Source of the DNA: Puniceicoccaceae bacterium
GTDB lineage: Bacteria; Verrucomicrobiota; Verrucomicrobiia; Opitutales; JAFGAQ01
Direction: 5' to 3'
Assembly (NCBI GenBank): GCA_028285755.1
Contig: JANQOQ010000010.1
Span: 112,768 to 176,767, forward strand
DNA: 64,000 nucleotides
Every line of letters starts with the position of its first letter. Position 1 is the stretch's first letter. Below are positions 27,612 through 37,088 of this stretch, piece after piece. The position numbers were made by a program, and so were the translations under genes. The notes under the pieces were generated by a model, which saw nothing but the letters and a program-made list of their open reading frames with translations, searched no databases and was not told where the DNA came from.

Positions 27612-28487
27612 ATGCAGGCCGTCTACATTATCCCATTGCTTACAGCAATTACCTATTCTTTAAGTACTTTGTGCCTTAAATCCTCCTCTAACGCGGGTGT
27701 GGGACCCTGGCGTACCACTTTTTTCATCAATATTGTTTGTGGTTTGATGGCTGCCCTTTTTTGGATACCGATCGGCTTTAGTTTCACTATGGCTGAATTT
27801 TGGGCGAGCCTCATTATGGCGGTTGGATTTTTTCTAGGCCAGTTATTCACGAGCCTGGGCATACATCGTGGTGATCTCAGTGTCTTTACCCCAATAATGG
27901 GTCTCAAGGTGATTTTTGTGGCATTACTCAGCATTTTTTTGCTCGATTCTGTCGCGAGGCCACTCGTTTGGTTGGGGGCTATTCTGAGTATTTTGGCAAT
28001 ATTTCTGATGCGTGGATCTGCCAAGGCAGAGCGTAAACGGTTGATGCCTTCAGTGGTTTTGGGGATTGTGAGCGCGTTGTTTTTTGCATTAACGGATGTT
28101 CTCGTGCAGCTTTATGGTCAGCAAATCCGCTATGAGCGTTTGATCGCACTTATGTTTGGCTTGCTTGGGTTCATGTCAGTGACCCTCATCCCGATGTTTA
28201 AGTCTCCTTTGTCGGATATCACCCTTAGTTCATGGAAGTGGTTAATAGGAGGCAGTGTCCTTTATTCGGCGCAAACTATAGGGATGGCATACGTTTTGGC
28301 GGAATATGGAGAAGCGACTATCGTAAATATCATTTACAGCTCACGTGGAATCTTCTCAGTAGTCTTGGTTTGGCTGATCGGGCATTGGTTTGCAAATCAG
28401 GAAAAGTCTCAAGGGGCAGGTGTGATGATGCGGCGTATCCTGGGCGCTATACTCATGACGGTTGCGATCATTTTGGCACTTTCATAA
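27612..28487 (+). CDS. EamA/DMT-family transporter
   Basis: A 291-residue membrane protein with about ten hydrophobic helices in two similar halves, typical of drug/metabolite transporters. The frame is open from a GTG at 27564, but the ATG at 27612 places the first helix at the N-terminus (MQAVYIIPLLTAITYSLSTL) and is preferred. It precedes panC by only 9 bp on the same strand, so the two may share a transcript; a role in pantothenate or precursor movement is possible but not shown. The substrate is unknown. Confidence 0.88.
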   Translation: MQAVYIIPLLTAITYSLSTLCLKSSSNAGVGPWRTTFFINIVCGLMAALFWIPIGFSFTMAEFWASLIMAVGFFLGQLFTSLGIHRGDLSVFTPIMGLKVIFVALLSIFLLDSVARPLVWLGAILSILAIFLMRGSAKAERKRLMPSVVLGIVSALFFALTDVLVQLYGQQIRYERLIALMFGLLGFMSVTLIPMFKSPLSDITLSSWKWLIGGSVLYSAQTIGMAYVLAEYGEATIVNIIYSSRGIFSVVLVWLIGHWFANQEKSQGAGVMMRRILGAILMTVAIILALS

Positions 28488-28496
28488 TTACAGATA

Positions 28497-29339
28497 ATGT
28501 TCGTACTTCATACAATTGAGCAACTCATGCAGTGGGTGGCCTCGCAGAAGGAATCCGGTAAATCGGTAGGCCTCGTTCCTACAATGGGCTACCTGCATGA
28601 AGGACATTTGGATTTAATTCGCGCTTCAACAGCAGAAACGGATTCTACGCTGGTCACTATTTTTGTGAATCCCACCCAGTTTGGGGAAAATGAAGATCTC
28701 GAGGCTTATCCCCGTGATATGGAGAGTGATCTTCAAAAATGTGAATCCCTTGGGGCTGCGGCCGTTTTTGCACCCTCCAATGCAGAAATGTATCTGCCGG
28801 AACATACCACCTACATCATTGAAGAAAGTGCTAGTCAGGGCTTGTGCGGAATCAGCCGGCCCAGTCATTTTCGCGGGGTGCTTACCGTTTGCGCAAAGCT
28901 GTTTAATCTCGCTCGGCCGGATATCGCTTTTTTCGGCCAAAAAGATGCCCAGCAGGTATCGCTGATCGAGAAAATGGTCCGTGAGCTGAATTTTTCTCTG
29001 AAAATCGTGCGAGTACCCACACATCGGGAGGCGGACGGGCTTGCGATGAGTTCGCGCAATGCATATCTCAATCCGGAGGAGCGAGCAGTCGCACCGGCGC
29101 TGTTTCAGGCCCTTCAGTTAGGATTATCAGAAATCAAGAATGGCAACCTGGATCCGGTTAAGGTTCAGCAGGTGATGCGCGCTCATTTGAGCCATTATGC
29201 AATGATCACAGTCGATTACCTCGAAGTCGTAGATCGCCTCACACTCAAAACACCTGAAAAAGCGAAAACCGGCCAAACCTTGTTGGCAGGTGCGATCTAT
29301 CTGGGGAAAACGCGGTTGATCGATAATATTGAGGGTTGA
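28497..29339 (+). CDS. panC: Pantothenate synthetase
   Basis: A 280-residue enzyme that joins pantoate and beta-alanine with ATP, the last step of pantothenate synthesis. VGLVPTMGYLHEGHLDLI contains the HxGH nucleotide-binding motif. FVNPTQFGENEDLEAYPR and FFGQKDAQQ follow in the expected order, then KMSK-like MSSRNAYL. The length is normal for the family. It starts 9 bp after a DMT transporter gene and is followed at 50 bp by nadB. Confidence 0.97.
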   Translation: MFVLHTIEQLMQWVASQKESGKSVGLVPTMGYLHEGHLDLIRASTAETDSTLVTIFVNPTQFGENEDLEAYPRDMESDLQKCESLGAAAVFAPSNAEMYLPEHTTYIIEESASQGLCGISRPSHFRGVLTVCAKLFNLARPDIAFFGQKDAQQVSLIEKMVRELNFSLKIVRVPTHREADGLAMSSRNAYLNPEERAVAPALFQALQLGLSEIKNGNLDPVKVQQVMRAHLSHYAMITVDYLEVVDRLTLKTPEKAKTGQTLLAGAIYLGKTRLIDNIEG

Positions 29340-29389
29340 TTTTCAGCAGTCGCCTTCCCATAGTGAGCATTTAAACTACCCCCGAAAGT

Positions 29390-30988
29390 ATGGATTATGA
29401 TGTCATTGTGGCCGGCAGTGGAATCGCAGGTCTGAGCTTTGCATTAAAGGTCGCTCAAGCCGGCTATCGCACCTGCATAGTCACTAAAAAGGGTCGGGAT
29501 GAGTCCAACACGAACTACGCCCAGGGAGGGATAGCGAGCGTCACCTCAGAGTCGGATGACTTTGAGCGCCATATCGAGGATACTCTAAATGCAGGGGCCG
29601 GTCTCTGTGATATTTCGGTAGTGCGCGAGGTCATTAGTGACGGCCCGTCCCGTATCCGGGAGATCATGGAGCTTGGAGTAGAGTTTAGCCGATTGGAAGA
29701 TGGACGTATGTCGCTCGGTAAAGAAGGCGGGCATTCGAAGCGCCGCATCCTCCATGTGGAAGATATGACCGGCAAGGCCATAGAAAATGCTTATCTCGAT
29801 GCCATTAATGCGCATGAGAATATAGAAATTAAGGAGCATCTCGTAGCGATCGATCTGATCACCCTGCGCAAAATTAAAAAGTTTGGGTATACCACCAACG
29901 AAATCGACGACCGTGTGGTAGGCCTCTACGCCTACGATGAAAATGAGAATCAGGTGATCACTCTGCGTGCAAAATCAGTTATGCTCGCGACGGGGGGAAT
30001 CGGTTATGTTTATCAATATACAACGAACCCATCCATCGCTACCGGAGATGGGATTGCCATGGCATACCGCGCAGGGGTGGATATTAAAAACATGGAATTT
30101 ATTCAGTTTCACCCAACCGCGCTTTTTTCCACAACCGGAGAGCGCTTCCTCGTGAGCGAGGCTGTAAGAGGAGAGGGTGCCATTCTCAGGGATCATCGCG
30201 GCCGTGCCTTCATGAAGGATTATCATCCCCTGAAGGACTTGGCCCCGCGGGATGTTGTGGCTCGTGCGATAGACTCCGTAATGAAAAAAACCGGAGAACA
30301 GCACTGCTGGCTGGATTGCAGTAAGATCGATCCGGATACCTTTAAATCCCGCTTCCCGAACATCCTGGCGGCTTGTGAAAAACAGGGTATCTACCCGCCT
30401 AAGGACCGCATTCCCGTAGTCCCGGCTGCGCACTATTTGTGTGGGGGCATCAGCACGAACCTCAGTGCCGAAACCTCGCTCCATGGTCTCTATGCCTGTG
30501 GAGAGGTTTCCTACACAGGATTGCATGGTGGCAACCGATTGGCCTCCAATTCACTATTGGAAGCAGTGGTCATGGCTCACCGCGGTGCAGATTCAGTTAT
30601 TCAGTATTTGGATGAGAATCACCTATCTAAGGTGGAAGTGCCGGAATGGGTGGATGGCAATGTTCAGGATTCGGACGAGCGTGTCGTCCTCGCTCACAGT
30701 CTCGATGAACTCAAAAGGGCTCTTTGGGACTACGTGGGCATCGTGCGTACAACGAAGCGCCTTGAACGGGCGCGCACCCGGATCCAGAATCTGGCACGTG
30801 AGATTAACGACTACTATTGGAACTTTAAACTAGAGACTCCGCTTATCGAGTTGCGCAATATGATACAGGTAGCCGAATTGGTAGTAGAGTGCGCATTGCA
30901 ACGCAGGGAAAGTCGGGGCCTGCATTATATACTCGATTACCCTTCGGAAATGCCAAACTCCCATACCACCATCGTTAAAAGAGGCTAG
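29390..30988 (+). CDS. nadB: L-aspartate oxidase
   Basis: A 532-residue flavoprotein that oxidises L-aspartate to iminoaspartate in NAD biosynthesis. The N-terminal FAD motif is GSGIAGLSFALKVAQAG. NYAQGGIASV, IQFHPTALFS and ACGEVSYTGLHGGNRLASNS are hallmarks that separate NadB from succinate dehydrogenase. The C-terminal helical domain is present, so the gene looks full length. It follows panC by 50 bp. nadA and nadC are not in the window. Confidence 0.96.
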   Translation: MDYDVIVAGSGIAGLSFALKVAQAGYRTCIVTKKGRDESNTNYAQGGIASVTSESDDFERHIEDTLNAGAGLCDISVVREVISDGPSRIREIMELGVEFSRLEDGRMSLGKEGGHSKRRILHVEDMTGKAIENAYLDAINAHENIEIKEHLVAIDLITLRKIKKFGYTTNEIDDRVVGLYAYDENENQVITLRAKSVMLATGGIGYVYQYTTNPSIATGDGIAMAYRAGVDIKNMEFIQFHPTALFSTTGERFLVSEAVRGEGAILRDHRGRAFMKDYHPLKDLAPRDVVARAIDSVMKKTGEQHCWLDCSKIDPDTFKSRFPNILAACEKQGIYPPKDRIPVVPAAHYLCGGISTNLSAETSLHGLYACGEVSYTGLHGGNRLASNSLLEAVVMAHRGADSVIQYLDENHLSKVEVPEWVDGNVQDSDERVVLAHSLDELKRALWDYVGIVRTTKRLERARTRIQNLAREINDYYWNFKLETPLIELRNMIQVAELVVECALQRRESRGLHYILDYPSEMPNSHTTIVKRG

Positions 30989-31072
30989 CATTGGTGGAAA
31001 TGAAACTTTTAGCCGCCTATGAATCAATATTGACTAATCCTTACATCGAAGCATTTTCAAAAATCACTTATC

Positions 31073-31390
31073 ATGCAAACTACCCCTACTGAAGATCCCA
31101 AGCCGTCGCTGGTTAAGAAATACTGGCAAAAAAATTTAAGAGTCATGAGCTTACTACTCCTGCTTTGGATGTTACTGGGCCTTGGTTGTGGCATCTTGTG
31201 GGCGGATTGGCTCAACCAGTTTAACCTTCCGGGAACTGGTTACCCGCTCGGATTCTGGTTTGCCCAGCAAGGTAGTATCATCGGCTTTGTTCTCATTATA
31301 TTGGTATATGCCATTATCATGAATCGTCTGGACGATACCCACCATGTGGAGCTCGCCACCGGTGAGGAAAATATAAAGGAGGGTAAGTAA
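31073..31390 (+). CDS. DUF4212 small symporter subunit
   Basis: A 105-residue protein with two hydrophobic helices and the motif KYWQKNLRVMSLLLLLW, matching the DUF4212 family. Members are always encoded just before a large sodium:solute symporter subunit, as here with a 1-bp gap. Together they form a two-part transporter for short organic acids. GFWFAQQGSIIGF is a conserved segment. Confidence 0.92.
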   Translation: MQTTPTEDPKPSLVKKYWQKNLRVMSLLLLLWMLLGLGCGILWADWLNQFNLPGTGYPLGFWFAQQGSIIGFVLIILVYAIIMNRLDDTHHVELATGEENIKEGK

Positions 31391-31391
31391 G

Positions 31392-33245
31392 ATGGGTATC
31401 ACGGGATGGACTTACATTTTTGTGGGTGTTACCTTTACGCTGTATATTGGGATCGCCTGGTGGAGCCGCGTATCGGATACCAAGGGTTTTTATGTAGCGG
31501 GTAGAGGTATACCCGCGAGTGCGAACGGTATGGCTACCGCTGCGGACTGGATGAGCGCAGCCTCCTTTATTTCCATGGCAGGCCTGGTCTCTACTATGGG
31601 CTATGCCGGTGGCGTTTATCTTATGGGCTGGACAGGTGGCTACGTGCTCCTGGCGCTGCTCCTGGCGCCCTATTTACGGAAATTCGGTCACTTCACGGTG
31701 CCCGACTTTGTAGGGGATCGCTATGAGAGTAACATCGCGCGTCTGGTAGCGGTTGTCTGTGCAATATTTATCTGCTTCACCTATGTAGCCGGGCAAATGC
31801 GCGGTGTGGGTGTGGTCTTCAGCCGTTTTCTGGAGGTGGACATCAATATCGGGGTCATCATCGGTATGGCAATTGTGTTTATCTATGCAACTGTGGGGGG
31901 CATGAAAGGTATTACCTGGACGCAGGTGGCTCAATATTGGGTATTGATCACCGCTTTTCTGGTTCCGGCCATAGCGATTTCCATAAAACTAACGGGCACT
32001 TTTCTTCCCCAAGCGGGTTTGGGCGCTGAAATCAAACCCGAAATTGCGGGAGAGGCCGGTGTATTTCTGCTGACCAAGCTCAACCAGATCGGGCAGGATC
32101 TCGGCTTTAATTCTTATACGGATACCTTTGTCGGTAGCTGGGACAAGGTGAACGTACTTTTTGTAGCCATCGCACTCATGGTAGGCACTGCGGGTCTACC
32201 TCACGTGATTGTGCGCTTCTACACGGTAAAAAATGTACGGGCGGCGCGTTGGAGTGCGTTTTGGGCACTGTTATTTATCAGTGGTCTATACCTGACCGCT
32301 CCGGCCATTGCCGGATTTTCACGCTATTATATGCTGACAAGCCTCAACGGGCAGTCCGAGGAGAACTTGCCCTCCTGGTATGAGAACTGGTCGCAGACGG
32401 GCTTGATTCTCTGGCTGGACGATGGGGACGGCATCATCCGCTACACCGCGCGGGAAGACAATGAGGTATTTCGTAGTGGCAAGCTTTCATCGAATGAATT
32501 GATCAACATCCGCCTGGAGCATCAGAAATGGATCGATACTCAGGGTGCCACCGGATCAGACGGACGGCTCGTCATGCAAGAGCTTGGCCTTGCCGGTCCA
32601 GACCGTGACATTATCGTGCTCGCGAGCCCCGAGATGGCCGAACTCTCGAATTGGTTGATTGCCTTCGTTGCAGCCGGCGGATTGGCAGCCGCGTTGTCTA
32701 CTGCAAGCGGTTTGCTATTGGTGATATCCTCCAGCGTCGCACACGATTTGTATTTCCGCATTCTTAACCCCAAAGCGACTGAAAAGCAGCGCCTACTGGT
32801 AGGGCGCGGGGTAATCGGTGTTGCTGTAATCATCGCTGGACTTTTCGGTATATATCCGCCGGGATTTGTAAGTCAGGTAGTAGCATTTGCATTTGGGCTT
32901 GCTGCGGCCAGTTTTTTCCCCGCGATTGTGCTGGGGATATTCAGTAAGCGGGTGGGGACCATCCCCGCGATTGCCGGCATGATCGCCGGGATCACCTTTA
33001 CCGGTTTTTACATCATCGCCAATGTCTTCTTCGGTATGCCTACATGGACGTTCGGTGTATTTGAAACGGGCATCAGCGCACAAGGTATTGGTACAATCGG
33101 TATGCTTGTGAATTTTGCAGTCACCCTGGGCCTTACGCCATTTACGAAAGGCCCGAGCGATGCCACCAAACAACTCATTGACGAAGTACGCGAGCCTGAA
33201 TATGCGGGCCCTGCTGTTCAAATTGAAGAGGCCGTCGATCACTGA
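31392..33245 (+). CDS. Sodium:solute symporter, VC_2705/ActP-like
   Basis: A 617-residue member of the SSS family with about 13 helices. FYVAGRGIPASANGMATAAD and WMSAASFISMAGLVS are the family signature near residues 35-65. A hydrophilic insertion of about 110 residues (roughly residues 315-420) interrupts the helices after AGFSRYYM, a feature of the VC_2705 subfamily. The obligate DUF4212 partner is encoded immediately upstream. The likely substrate is acetate or another small carboxylate. Confidence 0.92.
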   Translation: MGITGWTYIFVGVTFTLYIGIAWWSRVSDTKGFYVAGRGIPASANGMATAADWMSAASFISMAGLVSTMGYAGGVYLMGWTGGYVLLALLLAPYLRKFGHFTVPDFVGDRYESNIARLVAVVCAIFICFTYVAGQMRGVGVVFSRFLEVDINIGVIIGMAIVFIYATVGGMKGITWTQVAQYWVLITAFLVPAIAISIKLTGTFLPQAGLGAEIKPEIAGEAGVFLLTKLNQIGQDLGFNSYTDTFVGSWDKVNVLFVAIALMVGTAGLPHVIVRFYTVKNVRAARWSAFWALLFISGLYLTAPAIAGFSRYYMLTSLNGQSEENLPSWYENWSQTGLILWLDDGDGIIRYTAREDNEVFRSGKLSSNELINIRLEHQKWIDTQGATGSDGRLVMQELGLAGPDRDIIVLASPEMAELSNWLIAFVAAGGLAAALSTASGLLLVISSSVAHDLYFRILNPKATEKQRLLVGRGVIGVAVIIAGLFGIYPPGFVSQVVAFAFGLAAASFFPAIVLGIFSKRVGTIPAIAGMIAGITFTGFYIIANVFFGMPTWTFGVFETGISAQGIGTIGMLVNFAVTLGLTPFTKGPSDATKQLIDEVREPEYAGPAVQIEEAVDH

Positions 33246-33263
33246 TTTTTTACCCTTATCCCT

Positions 33264-34265
33264 ATGAAATTACTCTTATTATTCCTATCTGTTTATATTC
33301 TTGCCTATGGGCTCGCTGCACACACGCACCCCTCTCACCGATCCGTCACTTTAGCATCAGCGTTTCTGGAAACTCTCTCCGACGAACAAAAAGCAAAGGC
33401 CCAGTATATGTTTTCCGATGCAAGTCGGGAGGAGTGGACCTATCTTCCCGGAGATCGTCAGGGCCTATCCCTGAATGAGTTGGATAAATCTCAAAAGAAA
33501 TCACTCTGGAAATTCGTAGATTCGCATTTAAGTGATATGGGCGAGCGCAAGGCACGTGAGGTCATCATCCTGGAATCTGTCCTGCGGGATTACGATGGGC
33601 AGGACTGGCGGGACCCTGGCCTCTACTATTTGAGCATCTTTGGGGAACCTTCGGCGGACCATGAGTGGAGCTGGCGATTCGAGGGGCACCATCTCTCACT
33701 AAATTTCACATTTGTCGGTGATCAACTTGCACCGGTTCCTCTATTCTACGGCTCCAATCCCGCTATTGTTCCAGGGGGGCCTCATGAAGGCCTTGAGTTG
33801 TTGAACGAGGAGATCACCCTTGCCAAGGAGTTATTCGACTCACTTTCACCTCGGCAAAAAGATGAGACCATCTACGCGACCCGCGCACCGAGTGATATTC
33901 TCACAACAGACGACAGTGTGGCGCGTCGTCTCGAGGACAAGGGTGTCACCTATGCAGGCATGTCCAAGGACCAACGCAACATACTCGAAAATTTGATCCA
34001 GCTTTATCTCGATAGCATGTATAGCTCCATTGCGGTTGAACGTTGGGAAAGAATTGAAGCAGCCGGTATGGATACCATTCGCTTTGCGTGGGCGGGCAGT
34101 ACGTCCCTCGACGGGGGGCACTACTGGCGCATCCAGGGCCCGACATTCCTGATCGAATATGATAATGTCCAACGCAATGCTAACCACGCACACACGGTTT
34201 GGCGTGATTTCGATGGTGATTTCGGCCGGGACTTACTGAAAGAGCATCATAGTACCAGCCATTAG
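33264..34265 (+). CDS. DUF3500 secreted protein
   Basis: A 333-residue protein with a signal peptide (residues 1-19, ending GLAA). LSDEQKAKAQYMFSDASREE and GLSLNELDKSQKKSLWKFVD match DUF3500, and the C-terminal RIQGPTFLIEYDNVQRNANH is its conserved end. The function of the family is not established. It starts 18 bp after the symporter stop codon and may be co-transcribed with it. Confidence 0.85.
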   Translation: MKLLLLFLSVYILAYGLAAHTHPSHRSVTLASAFLETLSDEQKAKAQYMFSDASREEWTYLPGDRQGLSLNELDKSQKKSLWKFVDSHLSDMGERKAREVIILESVLRDYDGQDWRDPGLYYLSIFGEPSADHEWSWRFEGHHLSLNFTFVGDQLAPVPLFYGSNPAIVPGGPHEGLELLNEEITLAKELFDSLSPRQKDETIYATRAPSDILTTDDSVARRLEDKGVTYAGMSKDQRNILENLIQLYLDSMYSSIAVERWERIEAAGMDTIRFAWAGSTSLDGGHYWRIQGPTFLIEYDNVQRNANHAHTVWRDFDGDFGRDLLKEHHSTSH

Positions 34266-34392
34266 CGCAGTTTATATCTTTTTGCTGTAGGGGTTGTTGC
34301 TTGAACCGCTTCTGTAATTTAAGGCAATAGCCTAAAGTAAATTGCTCTTTTGGAAACCAATGAGTTATCAGAAATCAAGTGAGCTCAGTTTT

Positions 34393-34416
34393 TACTCAAT
34401 GCTTTGAGTAGTTTTT
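34393..34416 (+). terminator. Possible terminator hairpin
   Basis: TACTCAA and TTGAGTA form a perfect 7-bp stem with loop TGCT, followed by GTTTTTC. It lies about 130 bp after the DUF3500 gene and 80 bp before the next gene. Low GC content makes it a weak candidate. Confidence 0.45.
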
Positions 34417-34496
34417 CACTTTTTTCTCTGGCAAAAGCTATAAAATGCTCTAAACTAATTATTAATAATCACTAATTGATAATTACCCCCCTACCC

Positions 34497-34916
34497 ATGA
34501 ATAGAACTAGATTGATTATTGCAGTCACATGCCTGGTATTCAATACCTTGTTCCTGAGCGCCAATGTCGGCTCTCAACCTTCGTTTGAAGAGCAAAAAGC
34601 ACGAATCAATAAAATACTCACGGATCGCATTACCGAGCTCTATGACCAGATTGATAATCTGACTGAAGAGCAATCCCAGGAGATGCTTAAACCCGTAGCC
34701 CGCTTTATCATTGAGAGTATGAGCACTCGCGGGCAAATGCAGAAACTCCGCGAAGAAGGAGCCAGTCGTTCTCAAATGCAGGAGTTACGTGTCCGTATGC
34801 AGGGTTCACGCAAATCGATGGACCGCTCCGTACGGAAAATCCTGGACGAAGAACAGCAAAAGCAGTTTACAGAAGCACTGCGTGCGGTTATGGCGCCGCC
34901 TAAAAGGCCGCTTTAG
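34497..34916 (+). CDS. Small secreted helical protein
   Basis: A 139-residue protein counted from the ATG at 34497, which gives a clean signal peptide (to about residue 28, ANVGSQ). The mature part is almost entirely charged helix with LTEEQSQEML and ILDEEQQKQFTEAL, reminiscent of the LTxxQ repeats of Spy/CpxP-like periplasmic proteins. I do not assign a family. Its stop abuts the convergent parvulin gene with no gap. The seven extra codons upstream of 34497 lack a signal-peptide-like start. Confidence 0.7.
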   Translation: MNRTRLIIAVTCLVFNTLFLSANVGSQPSFEEQKARINKILTDRITELYDQIDNLTEEQSQEMLKPVARFIIESMSTRGQMQKLREEGASRSQMQELRVRMQGSRKSMDRSVRKILDEEQQKQFTEALRAVMAPPKRPL

Positions 34917-35195
34917 TTAACTGCGTTGTGTGATCTCGATTAAGTGGTAGCCGAATTGGGTTTGCACGGGCCCGTGCACAACGCCCACTTCGTCATTAAA
35001 TACCACTTTGTCGAATTCTGGCACCATTTGCCCCTGGTAGAACTCACCTAAATCGCCACCAGATCGGGGTCCGGAAGGGCATTGTGAGAATTGCTTTGCC
35101 ATTGTCGCAAAGTCTTCACCGCCTTCAATTTTGGATTTGAGGGTATTACATTCGTCTTCAGTTTTTACCAGGATATGTCGTGCACGTGCTTTCAT
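34917..35195 (-). CDS. Parvulin-type peptidyl-prolyl isomerase
   Basis: A 92-residue stand-alone parvulin domain. ARHILVKTEDEC begins the domain, then FATMAKQFSQCPSGPRSGGD LGEF and the C-terminal TQFGYHLIEI. It has no signal peptide, so it is cytoplasmic, and is the size of E. coli PpiC. It catalyses cis-trans isomerisation of Xaa-Pro bonds. It is convergent with the small helical protein gene, sharing a border at 34916/34917. Confidence 0.95.
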   Translation of the reverse strand: MKARARHILVKTEDECNTLKSKIEGGEDFATMAKQFSQCPSGPRSGGDLGEFYQGQMVPEFDKVVFNDEVGVVHGPVQTQFGYHLIEITQRS

Positions 35196-35436
35196 AGCAG
35201 ATAGCAGTTAACAAGGGGCGCAAAAATGCAAGGGAAAATGTGAGCTAGTGATAATGATTTATTAATGAAATTATGGTATTTCGTGGCTCAAAAATCATTT
35301 TCACTACCCAATTTGCAATGATTTTGGGCTCGGCTTCGTTACAACTGGGCAAACGCAGTCGGTTTTGTCACACTTCTGAGTTCGACTTCACCGGCATTCC
35401 ATGATCCATATACAATACTAACCAAGCACATAGCCT

Positions 35437-37083
35437 ATGAAAGCCTCAGACTTATTTATTGCGGCCCTCGAAAACGAGGGAGTTGAATACATATTCGGTG
35501 TCCCCGGCGAAGAGAATTTGGATTTCCTGGAGTCTCTGCGCACTTCCAAAATCAAGCTAGTACTGACCCGTCATGAGCAGGGAGCTGCCTTTATGGCCTC
35601 CACGATGGGCCGGCTTACCGGTATGGCCGGTGTCGCGCTTTCTACGCTTGGACCGGGGGCGACGAACTTCGTAACCTCTGCAGCTTACGCACAGCTCGGT
35701 GGCATGCCCCTGATTATGATCAGCGGTCAGAAGCCGATCAAATCCAGTAAGCAGGGACAATTTCAGATTCTGGACGTGGTAGACCTGATGAAACCCCTCA
35801 CTAAATGGTCGAAGCAAATCGTCAATGCCAATAACATCCCCAGCTTCACCCGAGAAGCTTTCCGACTGGCTAAGACGGAGAGGCCCGGTGCCGTCTATCT
35901 TGAGCTGCCCGAAGACATTGCAGCAGAAACTGCAACCGATACGGACTTATTTACCCGATCTACCCGCAAATATGCGCGTGCAGCAGAGTCCGTTGTGAAA
36001 CAGGCTGCAGAGCTCATTAACCAGGCAAAAAGTCCACTTCTGCTGATTGGGGCAGGGGGTAATCGCCATGAATCCTGCAGTGCGCTGAGCAGCTTTGTTG
36101 AAAAAACCGGGATCTATTTCTGCAATACCCAGATGGGCAAGGGCGCAATCGACGAGCGTCACCCTAAATATCTGGGCACGGCTGCCCTTTCTCAGGATGA
36201 TTACATCCACTGCGCAATCGAACGCGCAGATCTCATCATCAATGTCGGGCACGATGTGATTGAGAAACCGCCTTTCTTTATGCAGCATGATGGAGCAAAA
36301 ACGGTAATCCATCTGAATTACTTCCCGGCAAAGGTAGACCCTGTGTATTTCCCGCAGCTGGAAGTCGTAGGCGATATTGAATCTTCCATGAATTATCTGG
36401 CCGAGCTCATCGATACCCAGCGGGGTTGGGACTACAGTTACTTTGAGCGCGTTAACAAAGCCAATGACGAACATATCCACGAGTCTGATAATGATCCGCG
36501 CTTCCCGATGATCCCGCAGCGATTTGTCGCTGATGTGCGTCGCGTTATGCCGGATGACGGTATCGTAACGCTCGATAACGGTATCTACAAGGTCTGGTTC
36601 GCCCGCAATTACGAATGCCATCAGCCGAATACGCTTTTGCTGGATAATGCACTCGCGACAATGGGTGCGGGTTTGCCTTCTGCCATGGGAGCGAAGATGG
36701 TTTATCCGGATCGCCGCGTGATGGCGGTATGTGGGGATGGCGGTTTTATGATGAACTCGCAGGAGCTCGAAACAGCCGTGCGTCTGAATATGGATATCGT
36801 GGTGCTCATTTTGCGCGATAATGCTTACGGTATGATCAAGTGGAAACAGCAGGGTATGGGTTTTGAAAACTGGGGCCTTGAATATGGTAACCCGGATTTT
36901 GTGAAATATGCGGAAAGCTACGGAGCCAAGGGCACCCGAATCCACTCGACCGAGGAATTTGTCCCAACTCTCGAGCGTTGCTTTGAAGAGGGTGGGGTGC
37001 AACTGGTAGAGCTACCTGTTGATTACTCAGAAAATCATCGGGTGCTTCATGAAGAACTCGCTCAAAAAACCTGCCTGATTTAA
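35437..37083 (+). CDS. Acetolactate synthase-type ThDP enzyme
   Basis: A 548-residue thiamine-diphosphate enzyme of the acetolactate synthase/pyruvate oxidase family. The catalytic Glu is in RHEQGAAFMA (near residue 48). The cofactor motif is CGDGGFMMNSQELETAVRLN, followed by NAYGMIKWKQ. The length and GQKPIKSSKQGQFQ segment are like catabolic AlsS. No regulatory subunit is nearby, which also argues for the catabolic type. The next gene, 5 bp away, is an aldehyde dehydrogenase, followed by a disulfide-type oxidoreductase, so the three form an operon. The true substrate pair is not certain. Confidence 0.87.
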   Translation: MKASDLFIAALENEGVEYIFGVPGEENLDFLESLRTSKIKLVLTRHEQGAAFMASTMGRLTGMAGVALSTLGPGATNFVTSAAYAQLGGMPLIMISGQKPIKSSKQGQFQILDVVDLMKPLTKWSKQIVNANNIPSFTREAFRLAKTERPGAVYLELPEDIAAETATDTDLFTRSTRKYARAAESVVKQAAELINQAKSPLLLIGAGGNRHESCSALSSFVEKTGIYFCNTQMGKGAIDERHPKYLGTAALSQDDYIHCAIERADLIINVGHDVIEKPPFFMQHDGAKTVIHLNYFPAKVDPVYFPQLEVVGDIESSMNYLAELIDTQRGWDYSYFERVNKANDEHIHESDNDPRFPMIPQRFVADVRRVMPDDGIVTLDNGIYKVWFARNYECHQPNTLLLDNALATMGAGLPSAMGAKMVYPDRRVMAVCGDGGFMMNSQELETAVRLNMDIVVLILRDNAYGMIKWKQQGMGFENWGLEYGNPDFVKYAESYGAKGTRIHSTEEFVPTLERCFEEGGVQLVELPVDYSENHRVLHEELAQKTCLI

Positions 37084-37088
37084 TTAGT

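Noticed and set aside
35947..37002. 351-aa open frame on the minus strand inside the acetolactate-synthase-type gene
   Set aside because: Antisense shadow of a gene with clear ThDP motifs; the product is His/Arg-rich without any family pattern.
35437..37083. Sulfoacetaldehyde acetyltransferase (Xsc)
   Set aside because: Length and GQKPIKSSKQGQFQ region fit catabolic acetolactate synthase better, and no phosphotransacetylase or taurine genes are nearby.
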